Shown: positions 7,479-15,625 of the stretch, piece by piece | How positions within the stretch are numbered: the stretch's first letter is position 1 | How the letters are laid out: each line of letters begins with the position of its first letter | Assembly: GCA_900553145.1 (NCBI GenBank) | Contig: USCL01000004.1 | Coordinates: 1-34,529, forward strand | Direction: 5' to 3' | DNA: 34,529 bases | DNA from: an uncultured Desulfovibrio sp. | GTDB taxonomy: Bacteria > Desulfobacterota > Desulfovibrionia > Desulfovibrionales > Desulfovibrionaceae | Translations under genes and position numbers: made by a program | The notes under the pieces: generated by a model | The model's database searches: none | What the model was told of the DNA's origin: nothing | What the model saw: only the letters and a program-made list of their open reading frames with translations

Positions 7479-8349
7479 GCTCCCCCCTCGCCGCCTCGTA
7501 CATCCTCTGCATCGCCTGCGCGTCCTCGGCCTGAGTACCGGCGCTCTCGCAGATGACGACCGGCTCGAGGCGGCGCTCTGCCAGCAGCTCCATCAGGGGC
7601 TGGGGCTCCGGGCCGAACTGGGTCTCAGCAAAGGTCCAGTGGCGCTTCTCGCCGCCCGCAGAGAACTCGATGCGGGAGAAGTGGACGTGGAATCGCCGGG
7701 CGCGCTCGTCGCCCAGCACCTCACCCATCCGGTCGAGGATGGCGGCGTAGTCGGCCCTGGACTGGATGCCGCCCAAGGTCCGGGCGTTCAGGTGGCCGAA
7801 GTCGATGCAGGGCGTGATGCGCTTGTCCACCCCGCAGAGGGCCAATACTTCGTCCAGCGTACCCAGCTGGCCGATTTTGCCCATGGTCTCCGGGCAGAGA
7901 GTCATATCGCCGTAACCGGCTTCGTCCAGCGCTTCCACGGCACGGCGCATGGTGTCCAGCGCCTTTTCGAGGGCGGCTTCGCGGCTCTGTTTGCCGCAGC
8001 TGCCCGAGTGGAAGATGATGCGCCGCCCGCCAAGCGCGCGGCAGACCTCGGCACTCTGGAGCAGATAGCGGACGCTGCCCAGCCGCTTTTCTTCCTCGAG
8101 GCTGGACATACTGATATAATAAGGTGCGTGGACGCTGAACAGGATGCCCTTCTCTGCGGCATCTGCGGCCATCTTCCTGGCCTTGTCCACCCCGAGGCGA
8201 ACGCCGTGGCCGCACTGGTACTCGAAAGCGTCCAGTCCCATCTCTGCCGTGTAGGCGGGGATGTCGAGGCTGGACTTGTAGCCCTTCGCCTCGAAGCTGT
8301 CGCTGGTGCCGGCAGTGCCGAACCGGATTTTCCAGTCACACTCGTTCAC
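7459..8349 (-). CDS. Endonuclease-IV-like TIM-barrel protein
   Basis: A 296-residue AP-endonuclease-2/xylose-isomerase-like TIM barrel. The metal ligands of endonuclease IV are largely traceable: H74 (VHAPYYI), H114 (FHSGS), E154 (PETMGK), D183 and H186 (CIDFGH), H221/H223 (FHVHF), H237 and E268 (ICES). It may therefore be a deoxyribonuclease IV-like AP endonuclease, although sugar-phosphate isomerases share the fold. The start at 8349 overlaps the YqeG-like gene by 4 bp, implying translational coupling. The last residues (QPLRQR) and the TGA stop are encoded by the adjoining repeat element, so the native C-terminus may have been altered. Confidence 0.82.
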   Translation of the reverse strand: MNECDWKIRFGTAGTSDSFEAKGYKSSLDIPAYTAEMGLDAFEYQCGHGVRLGVDKARKMAADAAEKGILFSVHAPYYISMSSLEEEKRLGSVRYLLQSAEVCRALGGRRIIFHSGSCGKQSREAALEKALDTMRRAVEALDEAGYGDMTLCPETMGKIGQLGTLDEVLALCGVDKRITPCIDFGHLNARTLGGIQSRADYAAILDRMGEVLGDERARRFHVHFSRIEFSAGGEKRHWTFAETQFGPEPQPLMELLAERRLEPVVICESAGTQAEDAQAMQRMYEAARGEQPLRQR

Positions 8350-8849
8350 AGTGTCTTCCCTCCCCGGTCATAATACTTCTGCCAGTGGCTCTTTTCCCAC
8401 TTGCGCTTGAGCACCACCTGCGCGCCGAGGTCGGGGCCGCGGGGAATGACCATCAGGCCCGGGATGCCGTAGAGGGCCGCCGCCATCCGGTCGGCGTAGA
8501 GCTGGTCGCCCACCATGGCCATCTGTTTCCGCTTCACGCCCATCCGGCGGCGGGCCACCATCAGCGCGAAGGGCAAGGGCTTGGCAGAACGGTAGAGGTA
8601 CGCGAGGCCCAGTTTCTCGGCGAAGGGCCGGACGCGCTTCTCTGCACCGTTGGAGACGATGGTGAGGCCGATGCCGGCTTCCTTCATCTGAGCCAGCCAC
8701 CCGGCCACTTCGTCCGGCAGCTCCTGGCTGCGGTCAGCTGTCAGGGTGTTGTCGATGTCCAGCACGAGGGCGCGGATGCCCTTGCCCGCCAGAAACTCCG
8801 GGGTGATGTGGGTAACATCCTTGAACACATATTCGGGGGTGATGAGCAT
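8346..8849 (-). CDS. YqeG-family HAD-IIIA phosphatase
   Basis: A 167-residue HAD hydrolase of the YqeG/phosphatidylglycerophosphatase-like group. Motif I is DIDNTL (D31, D33), motif II is S66 in VSNG, motif III is K90 in AKPLP, and motif IV is GDQLYAD (D115, D120). Family members remove phosphate from small substrates, and plant relatives act on phosphatidylglycerophosphate; the substrate here is unknown. ATG at 8849 has AGGGAGAA upstream. It overlaps the TIM-barrel gene by 4 bp. In Bacillus the gene stands by the yqeH-nadD-yqeK cluster, whose other members are found to the right in this window. Confidence 0.88.
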   Translation of the reverse strand: MLITPEYVFKDVTHITPEFLAGKGIRALVLDIDNTLTADRSQELPDEVAGWLAQMKEAGIGLTIVSNGAEKRVRPFAEKLGLAYLYRSAKPLPFALMVARRRMGVKRKQMAMVGDQLYADRMAAALYGIPGLMVIPRGPDLGAQVVLKRKWEKSHWQKYYDRGGKTL

Positions 8850-8872
8850 AGTATTTCTCCCTGCAATGAAAA

Positions 8873-8901
8873 TAGGGGAGCCTGCAATACAGGCTCCCCT
8901 A
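8873..8901 (-). terminator. Terminator after rpsU
   Basis: A perfect 12-bp stem (8873-8884 with 8890-8901, 5-nt loop) is followed on the reverse strand by TTTTC. It lies about 60 bp after rpsU and directly before the yqeG-like gene. The arm TAGGGGAGCCTG resembles the AGGGGAGC stem in the inverted-repeat elements, so it may be a relic of one. Confidence 0.75.
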
Positions 8902-8959
8902 CATCGGCGTTAGCAACGCGTTTGAAATCTAAAGCAACAATGCGATTCCAAGCAGTTAA

Positions 8960-9136
8960 TTACTTGAACTTACGCTTGCGGGCTGCTTCGGACTTCTTCT
9001 TGCGCTTAACAGACGGCTTCTCGTAAGCCTCGCGCTTACGAACCTCTGCGAGCACACCGCTGCGAGCAGTGCTGCGCTTGAAGCGACGCAGTGCGCTTTC
9101 CAGCGACTCGCCCTCTTTAACACGAATTTCCGACAT
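8960..9136 (-). CDS. rpsU: 30S ribosomal protein S21
   Basis: A 58-residue basic protein reading MSEIRVKEGESLESALRRFKRS at the start and KKKSEAARKRKFK at the end, the canonical bacterial S21. It binds the small subunit near the anti-Shine-Dalgarno end of 16S rRNA. ATG at 9136 is preceded by AAGGGAGGGAATAAG. It has its own promoter at 9200-9228 and a terminator at 8873-8901, so it is probably monocistronic. Confidence 0.96.
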   Translation of the reverse strand: MSEIRVKEGESLESALRRFKRSTARSGVLAEVRKREAYEKPSVKRKKKSEAARKRKFK

Positions 9137-9199
9137 CTTATTCCCTCCCTTGGACCGTGAGGCAGGAATTTCGTTGTTACATGGTAACTAACAGTAGAC

Positions 9200-9228
9200 A
9201 GTATAGCGCATTTTCATGCGTTCGTCAA
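9200..9228 (-). promoter_or_regulatory. Sigma-A promoter of rpsU
   Basis: On the reverse strand TTGACG (9223-9228) and TATACT (9200-9205) are 17 bp apart, giving a leader of roughly 57 nt before rpsU. The spacer holds a small inverted repeat (CGCAT...ATGCG), which may be chance. Confidence 0.75.
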
Positions 9229-9279
9229 CCTTTTTCAGAAAGTTTTTTTGAAACTTTTCGAAAAAGCATACTCCTCTTT

Positions 9280-9326
9280 GGCTCCCCTTTTTAGGGGAGC
9301 TGGCTGCGAAAGCAGACTGAGAGGTT
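9280..9326. repeat. Inverted-repeat element, half copy
   Basis: Read on the reverse strand this is AACCTCTCAGTCTGCTTTCG followed by an AGCTCCCCT/AGGGGAGC hairpin, matching the first ~45 bp of the copies at 7243 and 15496. The opposite end is missing. The hairpin (8-bp stem, 9281-9288 with 9293-9300) lies directly after leuS and may end its transcript. The terminal T at 9326 is also part of the leuS TAA stop. Confidence 0.8.
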
Positions 9327-11875
9327 TAGCCCTTGACGGCCAGATTGACCAGACGGCCCTTGACGTAGATTTCCTTGACCACGGTCTTGCCGGACAGAGC
9401 CTCGGCGACAGCCGGGTCAGCCTTTGCGGCGGCGATGGCGTCCTCAGAGGTGATGTCTGCGGCCACCTTCAGACGGGCCTTGACCTTGCCGTTGACCTGT
9501 ACTGCGATCTCAACCGTGCTCTCAACGCACTTGGCCTCCTCGTACTTGGGCCAGGGGTAGTAGGCCAGCTGCTCGTCGTGGCTGTGGCCCAGCTTCTCCC
9601 ACAGCTCCTCGGTCATGTGGGGAGCGAACGGGTTCAGCAGCTGGACGACGGTCTCGAACTCGGCCCTGGTAGCGCCGCCGTTGTCGTACAGGGCGTTGAC
9701 CAGAGTCATGAGCTGTGCAATGGCGGTATTCATCTTCAGGCCCTCGATGTCAGCGCCCACCTTCTTGATGGTCTGGTGCAGCAGAGTCTCCAGCTGGGGA
9801 CGATAGCCCTCGCCCTCCACCAGCTTGTCGGACAGAGCCCACACGCGGTCGAGGAAGCGGTTGCAGCCGGCGATGGCAGAGGTCTGCCAGGGTGCGGCCT
9901 GCTCGAAGTCACCCATGAACATCTCGTACAGACGCATGGTGTCAGCACCGTACTGGTCCACGACCTCGTCAGGGTTGATGACATTGCCCAGAGATTTGGA
10001 CATCTTGACGATGGGGTGGCGGGCCATCTCACCGTACTTCTCTTCCAGAGCCTTCTCGGCGGCCTTCTGGCTGCCGTACTCCTTCAGCAGCTTCTCCTGC
10101 TCCTCAGCGGGCAGGTTGACGAAGCTGTGGGGGTTCAGGCCCAGGATCATGCCGTGAGCGGTGCGCTTCTGATAAGGCTCTGCGGTGGGCACGACGCCGA
10201 TGTCGTACAGGAACTTATGCCAGAAACGGCTGTAGAGCAGATGCAGGGTGGTATGCTCCATGCCGCCGTTGTACCAGTCCACCGGAGACCAGTATTCCAG
10301 CGCCTCTTTGGAAGCGAGGGCATCCTTGCAGTGGGGGTCCATATAGCGCAGGAAGTACCAGGAAGAACCGGCCCACTGAGGCATGGTGTCGGTCTCGCGG
10401 GTCGCGGGGCCGCCGCAGCAGGGGCAGGTGGTCTTGACCCAGTCGGTGTGGCGGGCCAGCGGAGACTCACCGTCGGGACCCGGCTCAAAGTCGGTGATGT
10501 CAGGCAGGGTCAGAGGCAGACTGCTCTCGGGCAGGGGCTGCCAGCCGCACTTCTCGCACTTGACCATGGGGATAGGCTCGCCCCAGTAGCGCTGACGGCT
10601 GAACACCCAGTCGCGGAGCTTGTAGTTGACCTTATCCCGGCCCTTGCCGTTGGCTTCCAGCCACTCGATCATCTTTTTCTTGGCGTCGGTGACAGACAGG
10701 CCGTCGAGGAAGCCGGAGTTGACCAGCGTACCGGTGGCCACGTCGGTGAAGGCAGCCTCGTCGAGGTTGGAGGGGGTGTTGCCCTTGACGACCTCGATGA
10801 TGGGCAGGCCAAACTTTTTGGCGAACTCCCAGTCGCGGGTATCGTGGGCAGGCACGGCCATGATGGCACCGGTGCCGTAGGTAGCCAGAACGTAGTCGGA
10901 GATGAAGATGGGGATCTCCTTGTCGTTGACGGGGTTGATGCCCATGACGCCTTCCAGCTGAACGCCGGTCTTTTCCTTGTTCAGCTCACTGCGCTCGAAG
11001 TCGCTCTTGCGGGCAGCCTCGGCCTGATAAGCCTTGACGGCGTCGGCATTCTTGATGATTCCCTTTTCCAGCCACCCCTTGAGCATGGCGTGCTCGGGAG
11101 AGACGACCATGTAGGTAGCGCCGAACAGGGTGTCGCAGCGAGTGGTGTAGACGGTCAGGGTGTCGCCGGCGGTGGTGCCGAAGTTGACCTCTGCGCCGTG
11201 GCTGCGGCCGATCCAGTTCTTCTGCTGGGTGGCAACGCGCTCGATGTAATCCAGACCGTCCAGACCGTCGATGAGTTTGTCCGCGTAGGCGGTGATCTTC
11301 AGCATCCACTGACTCTTGACGCGGTGGACGACCTCGCTGCCGCAGCGCTCGCAGACGCCGTTGACGACTTCCTCGTTTGCCAGCACGCACTTGCAGCCGG
11401 TACACCAGTTGACGTTCATTTCCTTCTTGTAGGCGAGGCCCTTCTTGTACAGCTGCAGGAAGATCCACTGGGTCCACTTATAATACTCGGGGTCGGTGGT
11501 GTTGATCTCACGATCCCAGTCGAAGGAGAAGCCCAGTGCCTTGAGCTGCTCCCGGAAGTGGTCAACATTCTTCTTGGTGACGATGGCCGGATGGATGTGG
11601 TTCTTCATGGCGAAGTTCTCGGTGGGCAGGCCGAAAGCGTCCCAGCCCATCGGGTAGAGCACATTATAACCGTTCTGGCGGCGCTTGCGGCTCACGACAT
11701 CCAGCGCAGTGTAGCTGCGGGGATGGCCGACATGCAGGCCCGCGCCCGAGGGATACGGGAACTCCACCAGTGCATAGAACTTGGGCTTCTTGTGGTCGAT
11801 CTCAACGTGGAAGGTCTTTTCGTCTTCCCACACCTTCTGCCACTTGGCCTCCACGGCCTTGTAATCATACTTCAT
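9326..11875 (-). CDS. leuS: Leucine--tRNA ligase
   Basis: An 849-residue class I synthetase. The HIGH motif is HVGH (48-51) in YPSGAGLHVGHPRSY and the KMSKS motif is VKMSKSLGNVINPDEVV. Between them lie a Cys-rich zinc-type segment (WCTGCKCVLANEEVVNGVCERCG) and the CP1 editing domain (TVYTTRCDTLFGATYMVVSPEH, later VPAHDTRDWEFAKKFGLPI). The anticodon-binding and C-terminal domains end in VKGRLVNLAVKG. ATG at 11875 follows GGAG at a rather long spacing. It is the last gene of the yhbY-nadD-yqeK-LCP-rsfS group. No T-box leader is seen in the 136 bp upstream. Confidence 0.97.
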   Translation of the reverse strand: MKYDYKAVEAKWQKVWEDEKTFHVEIDHKKPKFYALVEFPYPSGAGLHVGHPRSYTALDVVSRKRRQNGYNVLYPMGWDAFGLPTENFAMKNHIHPAIVTKKNVDHFREQLKALGFSFDWDREINTTDPEYYKWTQWIFLQLYKKGLAYKKEMNVNWCTGCKCVLANEEVVNGVCERCGSEVVHRVKSQWMLKITAYADKLIDGLDGLDYIERVATQQKNWIGRSHGAEVNFGTTAGDTLTVYTTRCDTLFGATYMVVSPEHAMLKGWLEKGIIKNADAVKAYQAEAARKSDFERSELNKEKTGVQLEGVMGINPVNDKEIPIFISDYVLATYGTGAIMAVPAHDTRDWEFAKKFGLPIIEVVKGNTPSNLDEAAFTDVATGTLVNSGFLDGLSVTDAKKKMIEWLEANGKGRDKVNYKLRDWVFSRQRYWGEPIPMVKCEKCGWQPLPESSLPLTLPDITDFEPGPDGESPLARHTDWVKTTCPCCGGPATRETDTMPQWAGSSWYFLRYMDPHCKDALASKEALEYWSPVDWYNGGMEHTTLHLLYSRFWHKFLYDIGVVPTAEPYQKRTAHGMILGLNPHSFVNLPAEEQEKLLKEYGSQKAAEKALEEKYGEMARHPIVKMSKSLGNVINPDEVVDQYGADTMRLYEMFMGDFEQAAPWQTSAIAGCNRFLDRVWALSDKLVEGEGYRPQLETLLHQTIKKVGADIEGLKMNTAIAQLMTLVNALYDNGGATRAEFETVVQLLNPFAPHMTEELWEKLGHSHDEQLAYYPWPKYEEAKCVESTVEIAVQVNGKVKARLKVAADITSEDAIAAAKADPAVAEALSGKTVVKEIYVKGRLVNLAVKG

Positions 11876-11951
11876 TCTTGTAATCAGCTCCAGACTTTTT
11901 CTAAAACAATACCAATGATATATGACAAACTCAGCAATACTCTACGTGTTC

Positions 11952-11986
11952 AACCTCTCCGTCGAGCGAAGCGAGACTGAGAGGTT
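11952..11986. repeat. Inverted-repeat element, minimal copy
   Basis: Only 35 bp: AACCTCTC...GAGAGGTT around a short internal hairpin (GAGCGAAGCGAGAC region). It keeps the two ends of the longer copies at 7243 and 15496 but almost none of the middle. It lies between rsfS (stop 25 bp away) and leuS. Confidence 0.7.
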
Positions 11987-12011
11987 GACTCAGGGCATCC
12001 GAGCTGTTTTC

Positions 12012-12392
12012 TTACAGACTGTTATCCGGGGTCAGGTACTCCGAGATGTCGATGGGCTCACCGTCGGCCCACAGGTGCTCGAGGTCGTAGTAGGTGCGGG
12101 TGTTGGGGACGAAGACGTGGACGATGACGCTGGAATAGTCCAGCAGCACCCAGTTCTTGGAGTCAAAACCCTCCGTGGTGTGGGGCTCGATGCCGCTCTG
12201 GGAAAGCTCATACTCCACCTCGTCGGCCAGAGAGCCCACCTGGGTGGTGGAGGTACCGGAGGCGATGACGAAGTAGTCGGTGAGGACGGTCAGGCTGTCC
12301 ACCTTGAGCACCCGCACGTCCTGAGCCTTCTTCTTGTCGAGGATCTTTGCGATCTCAATGGCAAGGGTCTTGCTGTCGATGTTCTTATCCAT
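12012..12392 (-). CDS. rsfS: Ribosome silencing factor RsfS
   Basis: A 126-residue RsfS/YbeB/YqeL protein, which binds ribosomal protein L14 and blocks subunit joining under poor nutrition. Conserved stretches are DVRVLKVDSLTVLTDYFVIASGTSTTQV, GFDSKNWVLLDYSSVIVHVFVPNTRTYYDLEHLWADGE. Length and start (TAAGGAG before ATG 12392) are normal. It follows the LCP gene by 15 bp and precedes leuS, in the conserved nadD-yqeK-rsfS neighbourhood. Confidence 0.96.
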   Translation of the reverse strand: MDKNIDSKTLAIEIAKILDKKKAQDVRVLKVDSLTVLTDYFVIASGTSTTQVGSLADEVEYELSQSGIEPHTTEGFDSKNWVLLDYSSVIVHVFVPNTRTYYDLEHLWADGEPIDISEYLTPDNSL

Positions 12393-12407
12393 AGATTTTT
12401 CTCCTTA

Positions 12408-13826
12408 TCATTGTCCGGCCGGCTGACCGTCGGTGGTGGTAGCGCCCGCCACGTCGGTGTCGCCGCTGAGGATGGCGTCGTCCGACTCCTTATCCAGCTG
12501 GCCCACGAACTGGACGTTGGCGCTGGTGGAGGCGGTGCCGTGGGGCCAGTCGTTGGTCACGAGGTTCAGCTCGCTGGCGCTCACCGGGCCGGTATAGTTG
12601 CGGAAATAGGTGTTGAGCAGCTCTGCGATGGAGCCGGCGTCCGGCACCACGCAGGAGTAGCCGTCAAAGGTATCGGTCACGCCCACGTTCGGCACACCCA
12701 TGAAGACGGGGGTCTGTGCCAGCATGATGTTGGCGCTGTCGATGCGGGTGAAGGACACCAGCATCTTTGCGATGGTGGTCAGATCCATATCCGTGTGGAT
12801 ATAGTTGTTGAAGATGAGGGGCAGCTGGTTGAGCACATCGGTGATGCCCATGCTGCGCACCCGCTTGAACAGACCGGCATAGAAGTAGCGCTGCATGTTC
12901 AGGCGGTCGATGTCGGAGTTGGAGTAGCCCTGACCGTGGCGGCAGCGGACAAAGAACTCCGCCGATGCGCCGTCCAGATTGCGGTAGCCCTGCTTGAGGG
13001 CGCTGCCCGCAAAGGACATATCGTGGGGGATATAGACTTCGATGCCGCCGAAGTTGTCCACCATCTCCACCAGAGCCTGCATATCCACCGTCACGTAGTA
13101 ATCGATGGGCAGCTTATACTGGTCGTAGATAACCTCCGCCAGGGCGGCAACGCTGCCGCCGTTGGAGAGGGCCACGGAGTTTATCTGGTAGTTGGTGGCG
13201 GCGTAGGTCTTGCCGTTGGAGAGGGCGACTTTGCGGCTCTTGGTACACACAAGGCTGTTGCGGGGGATCTGCAGCATCCGCAGCGCGCCGCCCTTGATGT
13301 CAAACTGGCAGTAGAGGATCATGTCCGTCATGCCGTCGTTGGAGGTGGGGTCGTTGGAGTAGTTGCGGCCTTCTTCATAGTCGATGCCACAGACGAGGAT
13401 GTTGACCACATCGCCCTTGTACTCCTCGAGGGTCTGTATCTCCTCGGTGATGGAGGGGGCGTCCTCCTCCGGACGGAGGTTCTCTTCCACCCTGCCCACC
13501 ATGCCGACGGCATACACCACCACGCCCGAGATGACGGCCAGCACCGCCAGCGTCACAGCCAGCGGGAGCCAGAGCGGGGTCTTTTTCTTCTTTTTGCGGC
13601 GGCGGGGAGGCTCATTGCCGCCCGCAGGGGTCGAACGGCGGGGCGGCTTTGCGCCGCCGCTGCCGCCCGCGCGGCGGGGAGGCTCTGCGGGGGTGGGCTT
13701 TTCCTCTGCAAAGAAGTCCGGCTGGGCAGGCTGCACGGGCCGGGATGCAGGAGCCTTTTCGGCCCGCCGATCCGTCGGGCGGTTGAGTGAACGGTCTGTC
13801 TTGATATGACGCGGAGTCTGACTCAT
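12408..13826 (-). CDS. LytR-CpsA-Psr (LCP) family glycopolymer transferase
   Basis: A 472-residue membrane protein. The N-terminal cytoplasmic tail (1-84) is rich in Pro, Arg and Lys and low in complexity. One transmembrane helix spans about 85-110. The extracellular LCP domain begins near VVNILVCGIDYEEG and contains DMILYCQFDIKGGALRMLQIPRNS, MVDNFGGIEVYIPHDM and RCRHGQGYSNSDIDRLNMQ. LCP enzymes attach teichoic acids or capsular polymers to peptidoglycan; the polymer here is unknown. The C-terminus ends in a D/T-rich tail. It lies between yqeK and rsfS, a placement common in Clostridia. ATG 13826 has AAGGAA upstream. Confidence 0.92.
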   Translation of the reverse strand: MSQTPRHIKTDRSLNRPTDRRAEKAPASRPVQPAQPDFFAEEKPTPAEPPRRAGGSGGAKPPRRSTPAGGNEPPRRRKKKKKTPLWLPLAVTLAVLAVISGVVVYAVGMVGRVEENLRPEEDAPSITEEIQTLEEYKGDVVNILVCGIDYEEGRNYSNDPTSNDGMTDMILYCQFDIKGGALRMLQIPRNSLVCTKSRKVALSNGKTYAATNYQINSVALSNGGSVAALAEVIYDQYKLPIDYYVTVDMQALVEMVDNFGGIEVYIPHDMSFAGSALKQGYRNLDGASAEFFVRCRHGQGYSNSDIDRLNMQRYFYAGLFKRVRSMGITDVLNQLPLIFNNYIHTDMDLTTIAKMLVSFTRIDSANIMLAQTPVFMGVPNVGVTDTFDGYSCVVPDAGSIAELLNTYFRNYTGPVSASELNLVTNDWPHGTASTSANVQFVGQLDKESDDAILSGDTDVAGATTTDGQPAGQ

Positions 13827-13932
13827 TCCATCTTATTCCTTCCAAGCGTTTTGGGGAGTCGGCTGTTGGCCGAAAAACTCCTGTTCAGGGTTTTGTACTC
13901 TTTAGTATACCATTCTTCCCCACGATTCGCAA

Positions 13933-14508
13933 TCAGCATTCTTTCTTCTGATGGGCCAGGATGTCTTCATAGGCGGCAGCGGACTGGGGGTCCAGCGGCT
14001 TGCCCTGGGAGAGGACGAAATCGTTGGTCTGTTTCAGCGCAGCCAGCATGGCGGCGTCGAGGTCTTTCATTTCCAGCTTCCGCAGCTTGCCAACGCCCGG
14101 CCAGTCCCGCTCTTTGCTGGTCATGTCGGCCAGGTAGACCACCTTGTCCAGCTTCGACATCCCGGCCCTGCCTGCCGTGTGGCAGGCGATGGCGGAAAGG
14201 ATGGCCTCATCCTCCACGCCCCACTGGGTGCGGGCGAGGATGGCCGCACAGATGCCGTGCCAGACGGAGGCAGGCCGCTCTTCCCCGCCCTCGGCGTACT
14301 GGGGATACTGCTGCATCAGTTCTCGCATCTCGTCCTTGGAGATCTCCTTGGCCGAATCGTGGAGCAGGGCGGCCAGCGCAGCCTTGTCCTCATCGACGCC
14401 GTAGCGCTTCGCCAGCCTGACGGCCATTTTTTTCACGTTCAGGGTGTGCTCATAGCGCTTGTCACTCAGCCGGCTGCGCACAAGCTCTTTTGCCTGTTTC
14501 TGATTCAT
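13933..14508 (-). CDS. yqeK: YqeK-type HD hydrolase (diadenosine tetraphosphatase)
   Basis: A 191-residue HD-domain protein. Metal-binding residues are visible as H21 (YEHTLNV), H50-D51 (ALLHDSAKEI), H84 (VWHG), H110 (ACHTAGR) and D128 (YLADMT). YqeK proteins hydrolyse Ap4A symmetrically and clear alarmone-like dinucleotides. I chose ATG at 14508 because AAAGGAG stands upstream; the longer ORF to 14670 lies inside nadD in another frame. The gene overlaps nadD by 47 bp, implying coupled expression with this NAD-synthesis enzyme, as in Bacillus. Confidence 0.92.
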   Translation of the reverse strand: MNQKQAKELVRSRLSDKRYEHTLNVKKMAVRLAKRYGVDEDKAALAALLHDSAKEISKDEMRELMQQYPQYAEGGEERPASVWHGICAAILARTQWGVEDEAILSAIACHTAGRAGMSKLDKVVYLADMTSKERDWPGVGKLRKLEMKDLDAAMLAALKQTNDFVLSQGKPLDPQSAAAYEDILAHQKKEC

Positions 14509-15139
14509 TTGTGACTTCGTCTCCTTTGGTGTACAGCCCCTCGCGCCGGATGACCCGGCGCACCGAGGCCGGAAGCTCGTTTTCACATTCCTCACCGGCG
14601 GCGAGGCGGGTGCGGAGGACGCTGGACGCCATGGGCAGAGCCTCCACCGGCGCGAACAGGATGCGCGCACCGGAAGCGTCCAGCTGCCGGGCCTTGGCGT
14701 GGAGAGCCGGGTCGTCGCCGATATTCCGGCTCGTGACCACCAGATGGGCCAGACGAAGGATGTCCTCCCAGCGGTGCCACCCGTCGAAGCTCAGCAGCAT
14801 ATCACTGCCGATGGCGAGGTACAGCTCATCGCCGGGATTCTCCCGGGCCAGCTTTTCCAGCGTGAGGACGCTGTAATTCTTCCGGCCCTGCTCCGCCTGC
14901 TCCACCTCCCAGCCGCTGACCTCGAGGCCGAAGCCCATCTCCCGGGCCAGCTCCGCAAAGCAGCCGCACATCTCCACCCGGAGCGGGCCGGGGGCGGATG
15001 TCCCCTGCTTGAAGGGGGAGACGCCCGCGGGCATGACCACCACGCGGTCCGGGCAGACCCGGGCAGCGGCGGCGCGGAGGTTGTTCAGGTGGCCGTAGTG
15101 GGGCGGGTCGAAGGAGCCGCCGTAAAGCAGGATACGCAT
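14462..15139 (-). CDS. nadD: Nicotinate-nucleotide adenylyltransferase
   Basis: A 225-residue nucleotidyltransferase that adenylates nicotinate mononucleotide in NAD synthesis. The N-terminal ATP-binding signature is GGSFDPPHYGHL (7-18, HxGH-type H14 and H17). YLAIGSDMLLSFDGWHRWEDI and the ISSSxIR-type motif, here MASSVLRTRL, follow. The C-terminus extends through the start of yqeK, giving a tail (TNESETGKRACAQPAE) beyond the usual end. Its ATG shares one base with the yhbY stop (TAATG), so translation is coupled at both ends. Confidence 0.95.
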   Translation of the reverse strand: MRILLYGGSFDPPHYGHLNNLRAAAARVCPDRVVVMPAGVSPFKQGTSAPGPLRVEMCGCFAELAREMGFGLEVSGWEVEQAEQGRKNYSVLTLEKLARENPGDELYLAIGSDMLLSFDGWHRWEDILRLAHLVVTSRNIGDDPALHAKARQLDASGARILFAPVEALPMASSVLRTRLAAGEECENELPASVRRVIRREGLYTKGDEVTNESETGKRACAQPAE

Positions 15140-15435
15140 TACTTCAGCAGGTCGGCGTAGGCGCTGTCCTTCTTTTTCTGGAGGTAGAGCACGAACTTGG
15201 AGCCGATGACCTGCACGCAGTCGGCGCCGGTGGCTTCGGCCAGCTTGACAGAAGCCTCGCGGGCGTTGTACATGCTGCTCTCAAGCACCTTGAGCTTGAT
15301 GAGCTCGCGGGCGTCGAGGCAGTCCTTCACACCCTGGATCATGGTCTCGTCGATCTCACCCTTGCCCACGATAAAAACGGGGTCCATGGTGTTTGCCTTA
15401 CCGCGCAGAATGGCGCGCTGTTTGCTCGTCAGCAT
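15139..15435 (-). CDS. YhbY/YqeI CRM-domain RNA-binding protein
   Basis: A 98-residue single CRM (KH-like) domain protein associated with the pre-50S ribosome. The sequence MLTSKQRAILRGKANTMDPVFIVGKGEIDETMIQGVKDCLDARELIKLKVL holds the conserved N-terminal helix and the GxxG-like loop (GKGE). Length is exactly typical. AAAGGAG precedes ATG 15435. It starts the yhbY-nadD-yqeK-LCP-rsfS-leuS series. Confidence 0.94.
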   Translation of the reverse strand: MLTSKQRAILRGKANTMDPVFIVGKGEIDETMIQGVKDCLDARELIKLKVLESSMYNAREASVKLAEATGADCVQVIGSKFVLYLQKKKDSAYADLLK

Positions 15436-15495
15436 AATAGTTTCTCCTTTAATTTGCAGCTTATTTCTGTTTTCTATTAAGTTTTCTCTTCGTAC

Positions 15496-15625
15496 AACCT
15501 CTCAGTCTGCTTCGCAGACAGCTCCCCTAGTAGGGGAGCCTCTGGCGAAGAGGCGAAGCTTCACGAAATGCCAAGGCCTCCCCTCGGTAGGGGAGGTGGC
15601 ATTGCGAAGCAATGACGGAGAGGTT
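15496..15625. repeat. Inverted-repeat element, complete copy
   Basis: A 130-bp element with ends AACCTCTC and GAGAGGTT. Internal stems are AGTCTGC-TTCG-CAGACAG-like, CTCCCCTAGTAGGGGAG, CCTCTGGCGAAGAGG, CCTCCCCTCGGTAGGGGAGG and GCATTGCGAAGCAATG, so nearly the whole element could fold. It nearly fills the 188-bp gap between rdgB and yhbY. Its last two bases (TT) are part of the rdgB TAA stop codon on the reverse strand. There is no coding capacity. I remember similar repeats in Faecalibacterium-type genomes but cannot verify that here. Confidence 0.87.

Noticed and set aside
9248..11980. 910-codon forward-strand open frame opposite leuS
   Set aside because: It is a shadow of leuS, which has intact HIGH, CP1 and KMSKS regions.
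11876..12011. T-box leader before leuS
   Set aside because: No T-box sequence or antiterminator fold is visible; the gap is explained by the minimal repeat copy.
7243..15625. CRISPR-like repeats
   Set aside because: The repeated units are dispersed, differ in length, carry long internal stems and have no regular spacers or cas genes.
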